A stretch of 35,137 bases of DNA. Source: Verrucomicrobiota bacterium. Lineage in GTDB: Bacteria > Verrucomicrobiota > Verrucomicrobiia > Verrucomicrobiales > Akkermansiaceae. Location: contig RDYF01000039.1 of NCBI GenBank assembly GCA_004293285.1, positions 1-35,137 on the forward strand, written 5' to 3'. The notes below the pieces were generated by a model. That model was given only the letters and a program-made list of their open reading frames with translations, was not told the origin of the DNA and ran no database searches. The position numbers and the translations under genes were made by a program. Below are positions 1-7,584 of this stretch, in pieces. The first letter of the stretch is position 1. Each line of letters starts with the position of its first letter.

Positions 1-1694
1 GGGCTCCACTCTTCGACGGCGGAGGACGCAAGGTTGAAGGCGTGCTCGAGGCCGACCATCTCGCTGGATGGACGCAGGCTTTCGAAGCTGGCGCTTTCTT
101 TCTTGAGTTGATCTTCGCTGTAGCTGAGGGCTTTGATCGAGAGACCAATGCGGCGCTCGACTTTGTCCACTTTGATGACGCGTGCTTCGACATCGTCGCC
201 CACTTTGATGACGTCTTTGACTTTCTCCACGTGATCTTCGCTGAGCTGCGAGATGTGGATGAGGCCGTCGATGTCGCCTTCGAGGCTGACGAAGGCACCA
301 AAGCTGGCAATCTTGGCCACTTTGCCTTTGACCACATCGCCCACTTTGAAGCGCTTGTCGATGAGGCTCCAGGGATCCTCTTCCAACTGCTTGACACCCA
401 AAGACACGCGCTGATTCGCTTTGTCGATGGAAAGCACGATGGCTTCGATCTCGTCGCCCTTCTTGAGAACTTCGGAAGGATGATTGATCTTGCGAGTCCA
501 GGACATATCGGACACGTGGATCATACCGTCGATGCCTTCTTCCAGTTCCACAAACGCACCGTAAGCGGTGAGGTTGCGCACGGGACCCTTGACGGTCGCG
601 CCAATCGGGAAACGGCTTTCGATTTCGTCCCATGGGTTGGCGTCAAGCTGACGCACGCCGAGGGAGATCTTCTGTTCGTCGATGCTGATGCCGAGAACCA
701 CAGCTTCCACCTCTTGACCGAGGGAAAGAACATCGCTCGGGCGAGTGATGCGCTTGACCCAGCTGAGCTCGGAAACGTGGATAAGACCTTCCACACCTTT
801 TTCGATTTCGCAGAAAGCACCGTAAGGAAGAAGTTTGGTGATCTTGCCCTTGACGCGAGTGCTGATCGGGAAACGAGCTTCGATGTCGGCCCATGGATTC
901 TCGGTCATTTGCTTCAGACCCAGAGAAACACGCTCTTTGTCGCGGTCCACTTCGAGGATCAACACTTCCAACGATTGACCGATGTGAAGCATTTCGCTGG
1001 GGTGATTGATGCGGCCCCAGGACATGTCGGTGATGTGCAGCAAGCCATCCATGCCTTCGAGATCGACGAATGCGCCGAAGTCGGTGATGTTTTTGACCGT
1101 GCCGATGACTTTGTCATTGGCGGAAACGGTGCCGAGGAAGCGCTGACGCTGCTCACTGCGCTCGGCCTCGATGACCTCGCGACGGGAGAGAACGACGTTC
1201 TTGCGCTCGTCGTTGACCTTGACGATCTTGAATTCGTAAATTTTGCCAATGTATTCGTTGAGGTCTTTGGGTGGGATGATGTCCACTTGCGAGCCGGGAA
1301 GGAAAGCTTCCACGCCAACGTTGACAGTAAGACCGCCTTTGACGGCTGCCTTGACCTTGCCGCGAACGAGTCCGCCGTCTTGGAACACTTTGACAATCTT
1401 GTCCCAGTTTTGCTTGTGAGCGGCTTTTTCTTTCGAGAGAACGACCATGCCTTCGTCGTTTTCCAGTTTTTCGAGAAGGACTTCGACTTCGTCGCCTACT
1501 TCAATGTCATCGTCTTCGAATTCATTCGCTGCGATGGCGCCTTCGGACTTATAGCCGATATCGACGATGACGACCTGGGGGCGGATTTCCAGGATAATTC
1601 CCTTGAGGATCGAACCTTCGCGGAATTCGCGGAATTTGGAATCGATCAAGTCAACCAACTCTTGGTTGACGGTTTCTTCGAGAGCAGAGCTCAT
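1..1694 (-). CDS. rpsA: 30S ribosomal protein S1 (3' end outside window)
   Basis: S1 binds mRNA on the small ribosomal subunit and helps recruit messages, which matters in genomes with weak Shine-Dalgarno sequences such as this one. Reading the reverse strand from the ATG at 1694-1692 gives an open frame to the window edge (564 codons). It begins M-S-S-A-L-E-E-T-V-N and contains successive S1-type OB-fold repeats. A typical repeat reads G-T-V-K-N-I-T-D-F-G-A-F-V-D followed by L-L-H-I-T-D-M-S-W-G-R near 1110-1010. The visible C-terminal part ends in an S-S-A-V-E-E-W motif, so little is missing. A promoter-like pair lies 43-70 bp upstream. The long open frame on the opposite strand is only its antisense shadow. 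Confidence 0.96.
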   Translation of the reverse strand, partial: MSSALEETVNQELVDLIDSKFREFREGSILKGIILEIRPQVVIVDIGYKSEGAIAANEFEDDDIEVGDEVEVLLEKLENDEGMVVLSKEKAAHKQNWDKIVKVFQDGGLVRGKVKAAVKGGLTVNVGVEAFLPGSQVDIIPPKDLNEYIGKIYEFKIVKVNDERKNVVLSRREVIEAERSEQRQRFLGTVSANDKVIGTVKNITDFGAFVDLEGMDGLLHITDMSWGRINHPSEMLHIGQSLEVLILEVDRDKERVSLGLKQMTENPWADIEARFPISTRVKGKITKLLPYGAFCEIEKGVEGLIHVSELSWVKRITRPSDVLSLGQEVEAVVLGISIDEQKISLGVRQLDANPWDEIESRFPIGATVKGPVRNLTAYGAFVELEEGIDGMIHVSDMSWTRKINHPSEVLKKGDEIEAIVLSIDKANQRVSLGVKQLEEDPWSLIDKRFKVGDVVKGKVAKIASFGAFVSLEGDIDGLIHISQLSEDHVEKVKDVIKVGDDVEARVIKVDKVERRIGLSIKALSYSEDQLKKESASFESLRPSSEMVGLEHAFNLASSAVEEWS

Positions 1695-2086
1695 AATAGT
1701 TTGTGGTTAATGGTTTGGTTGGAAAACGGGACGGCGAAAATAGGGCGAAGCGGTGGTTTGACAAGAAAAATCGGTGAAAATCGGCAAGTTTTCTGGCGCA
1801 AGCAAAGCTCGACCTCGCCACCCCAGTGATCGACTTTTCGATCAACCATACATTCGCAAATCGCTAAACCATGGCAAAGATCGGCAATGATGCGTTGCCA
1901 TAGGGCGTTCGACCGCAAAAAAGCAATCCTTCCCCCGCCGCAGGTCGCGCGAAGAAATTCGTGCCTGACTTTCGGGGTGTCGAGATGATCGATGATCATG
2001 CATTCCTCATCGCAGGCGGCACAACAAAATGCGTCGGGATGAAAAAGAATTGAAAACATCACCGCTGAAATGAGGTATTTTCCTCC
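1695..2086. other. Intergenic region between rpsA and the DUF3147 gene
   Basis: This 392-bp stretch separates two divergent genes. It holds the putative rpsA promoter and a short hairpin or operator (1827-1844). A reverse-strand open frame covers much of it, but that frame runs through the rpsA promoter, is unusually cysteine-rich and matches nothing I recognise. I treat the stretch as non-coding. Confidence 0.5.
1737..1764 (-). promoter_or_regulatory. Putative sigma-70 type promoter of rpsA
   Basis: On the reverse strand a TTGTCA box (1764-1759) is followed after 16 bases by TATTTT (1742-1737). The predicted transcript start is about 35 bases before the rpsA ATG. This is seen by eye only. 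A perfect 7-bp inverted repeat (TGATCGA-CTTT-TCGATCA, 1827-1844) lies further upstream. Confidence 0.45.
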
Positions 2087-2479
2087 ATGAAACTCCCTTG
2101 GTCGTCATTGCTGAGCTTTTCTGCGGTCGATGTCGTTAAAATTCTCGTCACCGCGCTGATCATCGTGCTGGTGAACAAAATTCAGTTGGTGAACGACCGA
2201 CTGTCGGCGCTACTGATCGCCTTGCCCTTCACTTCACTCATCGCCATGATCTGGATGCATCAGGAAAAGCAATCGACCACTCGCATTGCCAATCATGCCG
2301 AAGGGACCTTCTGGTTTGTGCTGCCCACCTTGCCGATGTTTCTGGTTTTCCCCTTTTTGCTGCGCCAAGGTTGGGGCTTCTGGCCCGCTCTACTGGCCAA
2401 TTGCGTGATGACCATTGCACTCTTCTGGCTGACCGTGATCACGCTGCGAAAATTCGGCATCGATCTGATGCCAAAATGA
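2087..2479 (+). CDS. DUF3147 family membrane protein
   Basis: A 130-residue integral membrane protein of unknown function, resembling the DUF3147 family. It has about four hydrophobic segments: residues 13-30 (V-V-K-I-L-V-T-A-L-I-I-V-L-V), 40-57, 75-95 (F-W-F-V-L-P-T-L-P-M-F-L-V-F-P-F) and 100-122. The conserved-looking W-G-F-W-P-A-L-L motif precedes the last helix. The length is normal for the family. The gene stands alone, with no partner on its strand, and its stop directly abuts the stop of a small convergent gene. No reaction or transport substrate can be assigned. Confidence 0.75.
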   Translation: MKLPWSSLLSFSAVDVVKILVTALIIVLVNKIQLVNDRLSALLIALPFTSLIAMIWMHQEKQSTTRIANHAEGTFWFVLPTLPMFLVFPFLLRQGWGFWPALLANCVMTIALFWLTVITLRKFGIDLMPK

Positions 2480-2743
2480 TCATGACAGAGAATCTTGAGC
2501 CCTTTCGTTGACCCACTCGCGAATGAGTTCTGTGGGGGCCACACCGCGTGCCATGGACGTTTCGATCAACAAGCAAAAAACCTTGCGATCTAGCCCCAAA
2601 TCACGCGCCCAACAGGGCATCTCGACGCTTGAATCATCTCTCAGATGATGGTTGATGGCTTCACTCGGTTCTTCTCGCATACTGCTGCAATGGGTCAATT
2701 TTCTATCGCACTGTGCAAATTCGTCAATCGGATTTTCTATCAA
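2480..2743 (-). CDS. Small hypothetical protein, possibly ribbon-helix-helix-like
   Basis: An open frame of 87 codons on the reverse strand. Its last 45 residues (W-A-R-D-L-G-L-D-R-K-V-F-C-L-L-I-E followed by T-S-M-A-R-G-V-A-P-T-E-L-I-R-E-W-V) have the spacing of a small ribbon-helix-helix or helical DNA-binding protein. The first 40 residues look less protein-like, so an internal Met (residue 22 or 42) may be the true start. It is convergent with the DUF3147 gene and divergent from a helix-turn-helix gene 31 bp away. It could be half of a small regulatory or antitoxin pair, but no toxin is next to it. Confidence 0.35.
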   Translation of the reverse strand: MIENPIDEFAQCDRKLTHCSSMREEPSEAINHHLRDDSSVEMPCWARDLGLDRKVFCLLIETSMARGVAPTELIREWVNERAQDSLS

Positions 2744-2774
2744 CTCAGAAAAGAACTCGATTTTTTCCGCAAAA

Positions 2775-3161
2775 ATGGTAGTAATCCGCCTTGTGACAAG
2801 TCAGTTGATCATCAAAAAAATCGAAGCGCACGGCCTGACGCGAAAGCAGATCGCCGAAGCACTCGGAGTCTCCCCCGCGACTTTGAACGGATGGATGGCT
2901 CCCAATGCCCCGCGGCCTGTGCCCAAACCGGTCACTCTCTTGCTGCAAAAAATCTTGGCCGATTTGCATAGCGATACCGAATTGCGCTTCACTTTTGCGG
3001 AAACGGAACAAATTCAACGTGCCATGCATCTCAGCGGAGCGAAATCCTTCTACGAATTCGCCTACCAAGCTGTGATGAACAAGGCGAATGTCTTGGTAGC
3101 CCACGATCGACCTCTCGTCGCCGAGGATGATGCTGCTTACCAGACCCAGAAAAAGCCGTAA
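2775..3161 (+). CDS. Helix-turn-helix DNA-binding protein
   Basis: A 128-residue protein whose N-terminal half is a clear Cro/XRE-like helix-turn-helix. I-I-K-K-I-E-A-H-G-L-T-R-K-Q-I-A-E-A-L-G is followed by V-S-P-A-T-L-N-G-W-M, with the recognition helix around residues 30-38. The C-terminal half (F-A-E-T-E-Q-I-Q-R-A-M-H-L-S and on) is unrecognised and may be a dimerisation or small-partner domain. The open frame extends upstream to 2652, but homology-like sequence starts only at the Met at 2775; a GTG eight codons further downstream is another option. It probably regulates itself and/or the divergent small gene. Confidence 0.55.
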   Translation: MVVIRLVTSQLIIKKIEAHGLTRKQIAEALGVSPATLNGWMAPNAPRPVPKPVTLLLQKILADLHSDTELRFTFAETEQIQRAMHLSGAKSFYEFAYQAVMNKANVLVAHDRPLVAEDDAAYQTQKKP

Positions 3162-3272
3162 CTGCGCCACTCGACGAACTCCCTCGTCGACTCCCCCCAT
3201 CCTGCGACTCTTTCCTCTGGAGATTGTAACGTAGCTCTGCGCAATCATCATTTTTTTCAGAACTACTCACAA

Positions 3273-3351
3273 TACTGCGACAAGTCAATAAAAACGATGA
3301 TGATGAAGTTTTTTTGTGAAAATTTTGTGATAGATTCTGTTACTGCGACAA
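3273..3351. promoter_or_regulatory. Direct repeat TACTGCGACAA, possible operator pair
   Basis: The 11-base string TACTGCGACAA occurs at 3273-3283 and again at 3341-3351, start to start 68 bp. Both copies lie in the AT-rich stretch upstream of the sugar oxidoreductase operon. A regulator binding both copies is plausible but unproven. Confidence 0.3.
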
Positions 3352-3396
3352 ATTTACCCAAGTCCTGCTAACACAAGAATCGCCTTGTCATACAGA

Positions 3397-3425
3397 TTGA
3401 CAGCACTGTCGATTCCTGCCATGTT
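3397..3425 (+). promoter_or_regulatory. Putative promoter of the sugar operon
   Basis: A perfect TTGACA (3397-3402), a 17-base spacer and CATGTT (3420-3425) end only 9 bases before the ATG at 3435. The mRNA would be nearly leaderless. The spacer contains the inverted repeat GACAG-CA-CTGTC (3399-3410), which overlaps the -35 box and could be a repressor site. Confidence 0.45.
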
Positions 3426-3434
3426 CCGGCACTT

Positions 3435-4478
3435 ATGAAATTCGGCATCATCGGAGCAGGCATGATTTCCCAATTCCACGCCCGGGCGATTCAGGCGATG
3501 GAGGGTTCCTCTTTGCACTCGGTCTACAGCCACGGCGCGGAAAAAGCGCACAAGTTGGCTGCCGATTTCGGCTGCCTAGCATATACGGATCTCGACGAGT
3601 TTCTTGCCGATCCCGAGTTGGACGTTGTCACCATCGGCACGCCCTCAGGCGCTCATCTCGATCCCGCCATTGCGGCCCTCAAGGCGGGCAAGCATGTCAT
3701 CTGCGAAAAGCCACTCGAAGTCACCGTCGCGCGCATTGATGAAATGATCGCCGTTGCGGAAACGACCGGAAAAACGCTTGCCGCGATTTTGAATCGACGC
3801 TTTCAACCGGCGATCGAGGCCTTTCACCACGCCAGTCAAGCAGGACGCTTTGGCAAAATCACTTCTGCCTCGGCTTATATTAAGTGGTGGCGCACGCAAG
3901 AATACTACGATTCCGGCGCTTGGCGTGGCACTTGGGCGCTCGATGGCGGCGGCGCTCTAATGAATCAAGGGATTCACACGGTCGATCAATTGCTCCACGT
4001 CGCCGGCCCGGTGGTCGCGGTAACGGCGAGCACCGCCCTGCTCGCTCACGAACGCATTGAAGTCGAGGACTCGTGCGTCGCTTTGCTCGAATTCGCCAAT
4101 GGCGCGCGCGGTGTGATCGAGGCCTCGACTTGCTGCTGGTCTTCCACTGGCCACCCCGCCGAGGTGCAGGTCTGCGGCACCCACGGCTCGGTGTTTCTCG
4201 CCGATGAATCCTTCCGCATTTGGGACTTCGCTCACGCTCTGCCAGAAGATGAAGAAATCCGCTCTCAGCTGATGCAGGGCGCGGCGAAAGGCCTCGGCGC
4301 GAATGACCCGAAGGCGATCAATTTCGAAGGTCATCGCAAGAATTTTCAAGAAGTCGTCGATTCCATCCAACAAAACCGCCGCTGCGCCGTCGATGCCCGA
4401 GAAGCGCGCAAGGCTGTCGCACTGATCGAAGCGATTTATCAATCCGCCCAACAAGGTGGCATCCGCATCACTCTCTAA
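3435..4478 (+). CDS. Gfo/Idh/MocA family oxidoreductase
   Basis: A 347-residue NAD(P)-dependent dehydrogenase of sugars, sugar acids or inositols, acting in the cytosol. The N-terminal Rossmann fold starts G-I-I-G-A-G-M-I-S (residues 4-12). The family E-K-P motif is at about residues 91-93. The substrate-domain G-G-A-L-M-N-Q-G-I-H-T-V-D-Q-L-L segment near residues 172-187 carries the usual catalytic His/Asp region. The length is typical. It is first in a tight four-gene operon, followed after 19 bp by a sugar isomerase/epimerase, then a gluconokinase and an Ldh-type dehydrogenase. The context points to catabolism of a sugar acid, but the exact substrate cannot be read from sequence. Confidence 0.9.
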   Translation: MKFGIIGAGMISQFHARAIQAMEGSSLHSVYSHGAEKAHKLAADFGCLAYTDLDEFLADPELDVVTIGTPSGAHLDPAIAALKAGKHVICEKPLEVTVARIDEMIAVAETTGKTLAAILNRRFQPAIEAFHHASQAGRFGKITSASAYIKWWRTQEYYDSGAWRGTWALDGGGALMNQGIHTVDQLLHVAGPVVAVTASTALLAHERIEVEDSCVALLEFANGARGVIEASTCCWSSTGHPAEVQVCGTHGSVFLADESFRIWDFAHALPEDEEIRSQLMQGAAKGLGANDPKAINFEGHRKNFQEVVDSIQQNRRCAVDAREARKAVALIEAIYQSAQQGGIRITL

Positions 4479-4497
4479 CCTCACCATTTTCTCACTC

Positions 4498-5379
4498 ATG
4501 AAACTTACTGGATTTTCCGACGAAGCCGCTCGTCCACTCGCGAAACAAATCGAAGCCACAAAAGCTCTCGGCTGGTCGCACTTGTCCGCCCGTGGCGTGG
4601 ATGGGGTGAATTTTCACGAAGTGCCCGAAGAAACCTTCGCTGCTCTCGCCGATCAACTTGATGAAGCCGGCATCCGCGTGCCTGAATTTGGCTCGCTGAT
4701 TGGCAATTGGGGGAAAAAAATCGATAGCGATTTCGCCATCACTGTCGCCGAGATCGAGCGGGCCATCCCGCGCATGCAGCGACTGGGCACTAAGCTGATT
4801 CGCATCATGTCTTATGCTCAAGAACCTTGGGGACAAGAGCAACACGAGCAAGAGCGCTTCCGCCGACTGCGTGAAATGGTCCAGCGTTTTGCTGATGCCG
4901 GCATCACCGCCGCTCACGAAAACTGCATGAACTGGGGCGGCTTTTCCGCAGCTCACACGCTGCGACTGATCGAAGAAGTTCCCGGGCTTAAGTTGGTGTT
5001 CGATACCGGAAATCCCGTGTTCCAGCTCGACCGCTCGGCGAGCCAACCCGGTCATTGGCAGGACGCTTTCGCTTTCTGGGAAACCGTCCGCGATCACGTG
5101 GTCCACATTCACATCAAGGATTGCCTCAACCCCACCGCCGCGGGCGTAGAACCCGTCTACACTTGGCCTGGGGAAGGACAGGGCAAGGTCAAAGAAATTT
5201 TGCTCGATGCCAAAACACGCGGCTATGACGGCTTCATCGCCATCGAACCCCACGTCGCCACGGTCTTCCACGTCAAAGACCAGTCCCAAGTCGATTGGCA
5301 ACAGTGCTACGATTCCTACGTCACTTACGGCAAAAAACTCGAATCCCTGCTCCAAGAAATCGACTGGCTGCCGCAATGA
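4498..5379 (+). CDS. Sugar phosphate isomerase/epimerase (xylose isomerase-like TIM barrel)
   Basis: A 293-residue protein of the AP-endonuclease-2/xylose-isomerase TIM-barrel family. These are usually divalent-metal isomerases, epimerases or dehydratases of keto-sugars. Metal-site strands are visible: A-A-H-E-N near residue 138, V-F-D-T-G-N-P near 167, H-I-H-I-K-D near 203 and A-I-E-P-H near 247. The frame is open from 4456, but the ATG at 4498 gives the family start (K-L-T-G-F-S-D-E-A) and avoids overlap with the previous gene. Its stop overlaps the gluconokinase start as ATGA, which suggests translational coupling. Confidence 0.87.
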   Translation: MKLTGFSDEAARPLAKQIEATKALGWSHLSARGVDGVNFHEVPEETFAALADQLDEAGIRVPEFGSLIGNWGKKIDSDFAITVAEIERAIPRMQRLGTKLIRIMSYAQEPWGQEQHEQERFRRLREMVQRFADAGITAAHENCMNWGGFSAAHTLRLIEEVPGLKLVFDTGNPVFQLDRSASQPGHWQDAFAFWETVRDHVVHIHIKDCLNPTAAGVEPVYTWPGEGQGKVKEILLDAKTRGYDGFIAIEPHVATVFHVKDQSQVDWQQCYDSYVTYGKKLESLLQEIDWLPQ

Positions 5380-5861
5380 ACCCCGCGCTGTTACTGATGG
5401 GAGTGAGCGGCAGCGGCAAAACCACCATTGGTCAAGCACTGGCTGCTCACTGGAACTGTCCTTTTTGGGATGCCGATGACTTCCATCCCGCTTCCAATCG
5501 GGAAAAAATGCGCGCGGGATTGCCGATCGATGACCAAGATCGACAACCGTGGCTCGATGCCCTATCGGCACAACTCCGCCTTCAAGGCCAAGCCCCTTTC
5601 GTGCTCGCTTGCTCGGCCTTGCGCGAAAGATACCGCTTTCAGCTCCAACAAGCCTGCCCGCATTTGCAAATCGTCTGGCTCCACGGCGATCCCACACTCA
5701 TCGATCAACGACTGCGCTCACGCCAAAATCACTTCATGCCCGCCTCGCTGTTGCAAAGTCAGATCGATGCCCTCGAACCCCCAAACCACGCGCGGCAAGT
5801 GGATATTGCTTTACCAATTGATCAAATTGTCACACAACTTCTCCAGCACTTTTCCGCCTAG
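5376..5861 (+). CDS. gntK: Gluconokinase, GntK/IdnK type
   Basis: Phosphorylates D-gluconate to 6-phosphogluconate with ATP. The 161-residue protein has a P-loop G-V-S-G-S-G-K-T-T at residues 9-17. The family-specific D-A-D-D-F-H-P-A-S-N-R-E-K-M then G-L-P-I-D-D-Q-D-R-Q-P-W-L follows, and H-F-M-P-A-S-L-L-Q-S-Q lies further on. The length matches the small thermoresistant-type gluconokinases. The start ATG overlaps the TGA of the isomerase, and the dehydrogenase starts 5 bp after the stop. It anchors the operon's likely role in gluconate or ketogluconate use. Confidence 0.92.
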   Translation: MNPALLLMGVSGSGKTTIGQALAAHWNCPFWDADDFHPASNREKMRAGLPIDDQDRQPWLDALSAQLRLQGQAPFVLACSALRERYRFQLQQACPHLQIVWLHGDPTLIDQRLRSRQNHFMPASLLQSQIDALEPPNHARQVDIALPIDQIVTQLLQHFSA

Positions 5862-5866
5862 AAACC

Positions 5867-6958
5867 ATGTCCGACTATCTCGTCATTCCTCGCCAACAGC
5901 ACGATGACCTCGTGATCGCCGCCTATCAATCTCGTGGCTACGATGCCGCCGAAGCCGCCGAAGGCGCCAAACTCGCTGCCGAAGCCGCACGTCACGGCAT
6001 CCGCACGCACCACGCCCTCAAAGCGCTGCACCTCGACCACCTTTTCGGTTCCGCGACCGGCGGCTGTGTGCCCAGTGCAGAAATCGAAGTGCTGCCCTCG
6101 CGTTTTCCTGCGTCGGAAATCTGGAATGCCAACAAGAAACTCGGTCAAAGTGTCGCCTATCGCGCCATCGAACGCGGTATCGAACTCGCCGACCAATACG
6201 GCATCGCCCAAATTTCGGTCGACAACGCCTTCCACTACCTCTGGGGCGGTGGCTATGTCATGGAAGCGGCCGAGCGTGGTTATCTCGCCTACACCAATTG
6301 CACCTCCACCCTTGCCGAGGTCGTGCCTTTTGGCGGAAAATTTCCCACACTCGGCACCAATCCGCACTCTTGGGGCATGCCGACCATGGCCGCTTCGGGC
6401 TTCCCCTTGGTGATCGACTGGGCCACGTCCACGGTCGCTATGGGTCGCGTGCAGGCGTTGAAACGCGAAGGAAAATCCCTTCCTCCCGGCGCTGCGGTCG
6501 ACAAGGACGGAAATCCCACCACCGATCCTCATCAAGTCTCGTCCCTCCTGCCCTTCGGCGGGCACAAGGGATACGGACTCTCGCTGATCAATGAGCTGAT
6601 GGCCGCTCTCATCGGCGGCTCGCTGCCGACCCATCGCGGACGCCCCGTTCCTGTGGCTGGCGAAAAATCGACTTCTGCGTTTTATTTCCAGATCGTTCAT
6701 CCCGATGCCCTCAATGGCCGCGATTTCGCCTTCGGTCGCTCGCAGATGGAAAATCTCACCGCAGTGGTCCGCGACATCCTCGGCCACGGCAATGAATCGG
6801 CCATGCTCCCGGGGCAGCTCGAAGCTCAGGCACGCAAACAATCCGACCAACACGGCGGACTGCTCTTTACCGCCGCCGAAGTCGCTGAATTCAATGAAAT
6901 CAATCGCGAACTCGGACGCCTGGAATGGGACCTTGCCCAACTCGCCGTCGCAAAATAA
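5867..6958 (+). CDS. Ldh family oxidoreductase (malate/L-lactate/ureidoglycolate dehydrogenase type)
   Basis: A 363-residue NAD(P)-dependent dehydrogenase of the non-Rossmann Ldh_2 family, which reduces 2-oxo acids (malate, 2,3-diketogulonate and relatives). The N-terminal helical part has the G-I-R-T-H-H motif near residue 45. The core has P-F-G-G-K-F-P-T-L-G-T-N-P-H-S-W-G near residues 155-170 and the late P-F-G-G-H-K-G-Y-G-L-S-L-I-N-E motif near 228-242. The length is normal. The canonical N-S-N-H-F loop reads V-D-N-A-F-H-Y here, a modest departure. As last gene of the sugar operon it probably handles a keto-sugar acid; the substrate is inferred. Confidence 0.85.
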   Translation: MSDYLVIPRQQHDDLVIAAYQSRGYDAAEAAEGAKLAAEAARHGIRTHHALKALHLDHLFGSATGGCVPSAEIEVLPSRFPASEIWNANKKLGQSVAYRAIERGIELADQYGIAQISVDNAFHYLWGGGYVMEAAERGYLAYTNCTSTLAEVVPFGGKFPTLGTNPHSWGMPTMAASGFPLVIDWATSTVAMGRVQALKREGKSLPPGAAVDKDGNPTTDPHQVSSLLPFGGHKGYGLSLINELMAALIGGSLPTHRGRPVPVAGEKSTSAFYFQIVHPDALNGRDFAFGRSQMENLTAVVRDILGHGNESAMLPGQLEAQARKQSDQHGGLLFTAAEVAEFNEINRELGRLEWDLAQLAVAK

Positions 6959-7021
6959 TCTTCATCGTTTACAAAAATTGTCGAAAATTTCAAAAAAAAG
7001 CGCGGAACGAGCGATTTTTGC

Positions 7022-7050
7022 TTGACCCCCCTCACAAAACTCGCTTTTCT
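7022..7050 (+). promoter_or_regulatory. Putative promoter of rpmB
   Basis: TTGACC (7022-7027), a 17-base spacer and TTTTCT (7045-7050) precede the L28 gene by about 35 bp. An A-rich/T-rich weak hairpin (6992-7019) just upstream may terminate the sugar operon. Confidence 0.3.
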
Positions 7051-7085
7051 TCGCGCCCCCCCCTAAACAGCAACTTTATCCAGCC

Positions 7086-7349
7086 ATGTCACGCATTTGC
7101 AGTATCCGAGGTTCTCATGTCCGCAGCGGTGGACGCATCCATCGTTCTGGTCTCGCCAAGAAAAAAGGTGGTATCGGACGTCACGTCACCAAAGTGGTGA
7201 AACGCAAAGTTTCCCCGAACCTTCAGGACAAACGCATCTGGGTGCCTGAGTTCGGTCATTACGTAAAACTCCGCCTTTCTTGCAAAGCGATCAAAACAAT
7301 CAGCAAAAACGGCGCTCTCAATACGCTGATCAAAGCAGGCTTGATCTAA
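7086..7349 (+). CDS. rpmB: 50S ribosomal protein L28
   Basis: A structural component of the large ribosomal subunit. The 87-residue sequence begins M-S-R-I-C-S-I-R-G and has the basic R-S-G-L-A-K-K-K-G-G-I-G segment. V-S-P-N-L-Q-D-K-R-I-W-V-P and V-K-L-R-L-S-C-K-A-I-K-T-I follow, the classic L28 signature. It is monocistronic, with its own promoter-like element and a strong terminator 18 bp after the stop. Confidence 0.96.
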   Translation: MSRICSIRGSHVRSGGRIHRSGLAKKKGGIGRHVTKVVKRKVSPNLQDKRIWVPEFGHYVKLRLSCKAIKTISKNGALNTLIKAGLI

Positions 7350-7366
7350 TCGATCTCGTCTCTTTC

Positions 7367-7408
7367 AAAAAAAAGCCCGCTGGCCACTCGTGCCTGCGGG
7401 CTTTTTTT
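7367..7408 (+). terminator. Rho-independent terminator of rpmB
   Basis: The stem AAAAAAA-GCCCGC pairs with GCGGGC-TTTTTTT around a 15-base loop: GCCCGC at 7375-7380, GCGGGC at 7396-7401, T-run 7402-7408. The flanking A-run makes it usable in both directions. Confidence 0.9.
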
Positions 7409-7541
7409 GGTGCCTCCGTGGCGACGCATTCCATCTGCCAAGCCGATCAACGAAGATCCATGGGCTTCGCACGGAGAGAGCACCGACACAGCAAAGCGAA
7501 CAAAGGAATGACCTTTGCCCTGTTTCTGACTCCGTCGCCCT

Positions 7542-7569
7542 TTGACAATCTCTTTTTCTCGTGTAAAAA
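7542..7569 (+). promoter_or_regulatory. Putative promoter of queA
   Basis: TTGACA (7542-7547), a 16-base spacer and TAAAAA (7564-7569) lie 15 bases upstream of the queA ATG, giving a very short mRNA leader. Confidence 0.45.
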
Positions 7570-7584
7570 CTCCGCCCACACGCC

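Noticed and set aside
42..1829. 595-codon forward open frame
   Set aside because: It is the antisense shadow of rpsA. The reverse strand encodes unmistakable S1 repeats over the same bases.
1691..2062. 123-codon reverse frame ending in an ATGA overlap with rpsA
   Set aside because: It is very cysteine-rich, resembles nothing known and runs through the likely rpsA promoter. Coding is possible but not supported.
2652..3161. Longer 169-residue version of the helix-turn-helix protein
   Set aside because: The first 41 residues overlap the divergent small gene and do not look like protein. The Met at 2775 is a better start.
4492..5697. 401-codon reverse frame, and the 360-codon one at 5858-6940
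   Set aside because: Both are opposite well-recognised sugar-operon genes and show no protein-like motifs.
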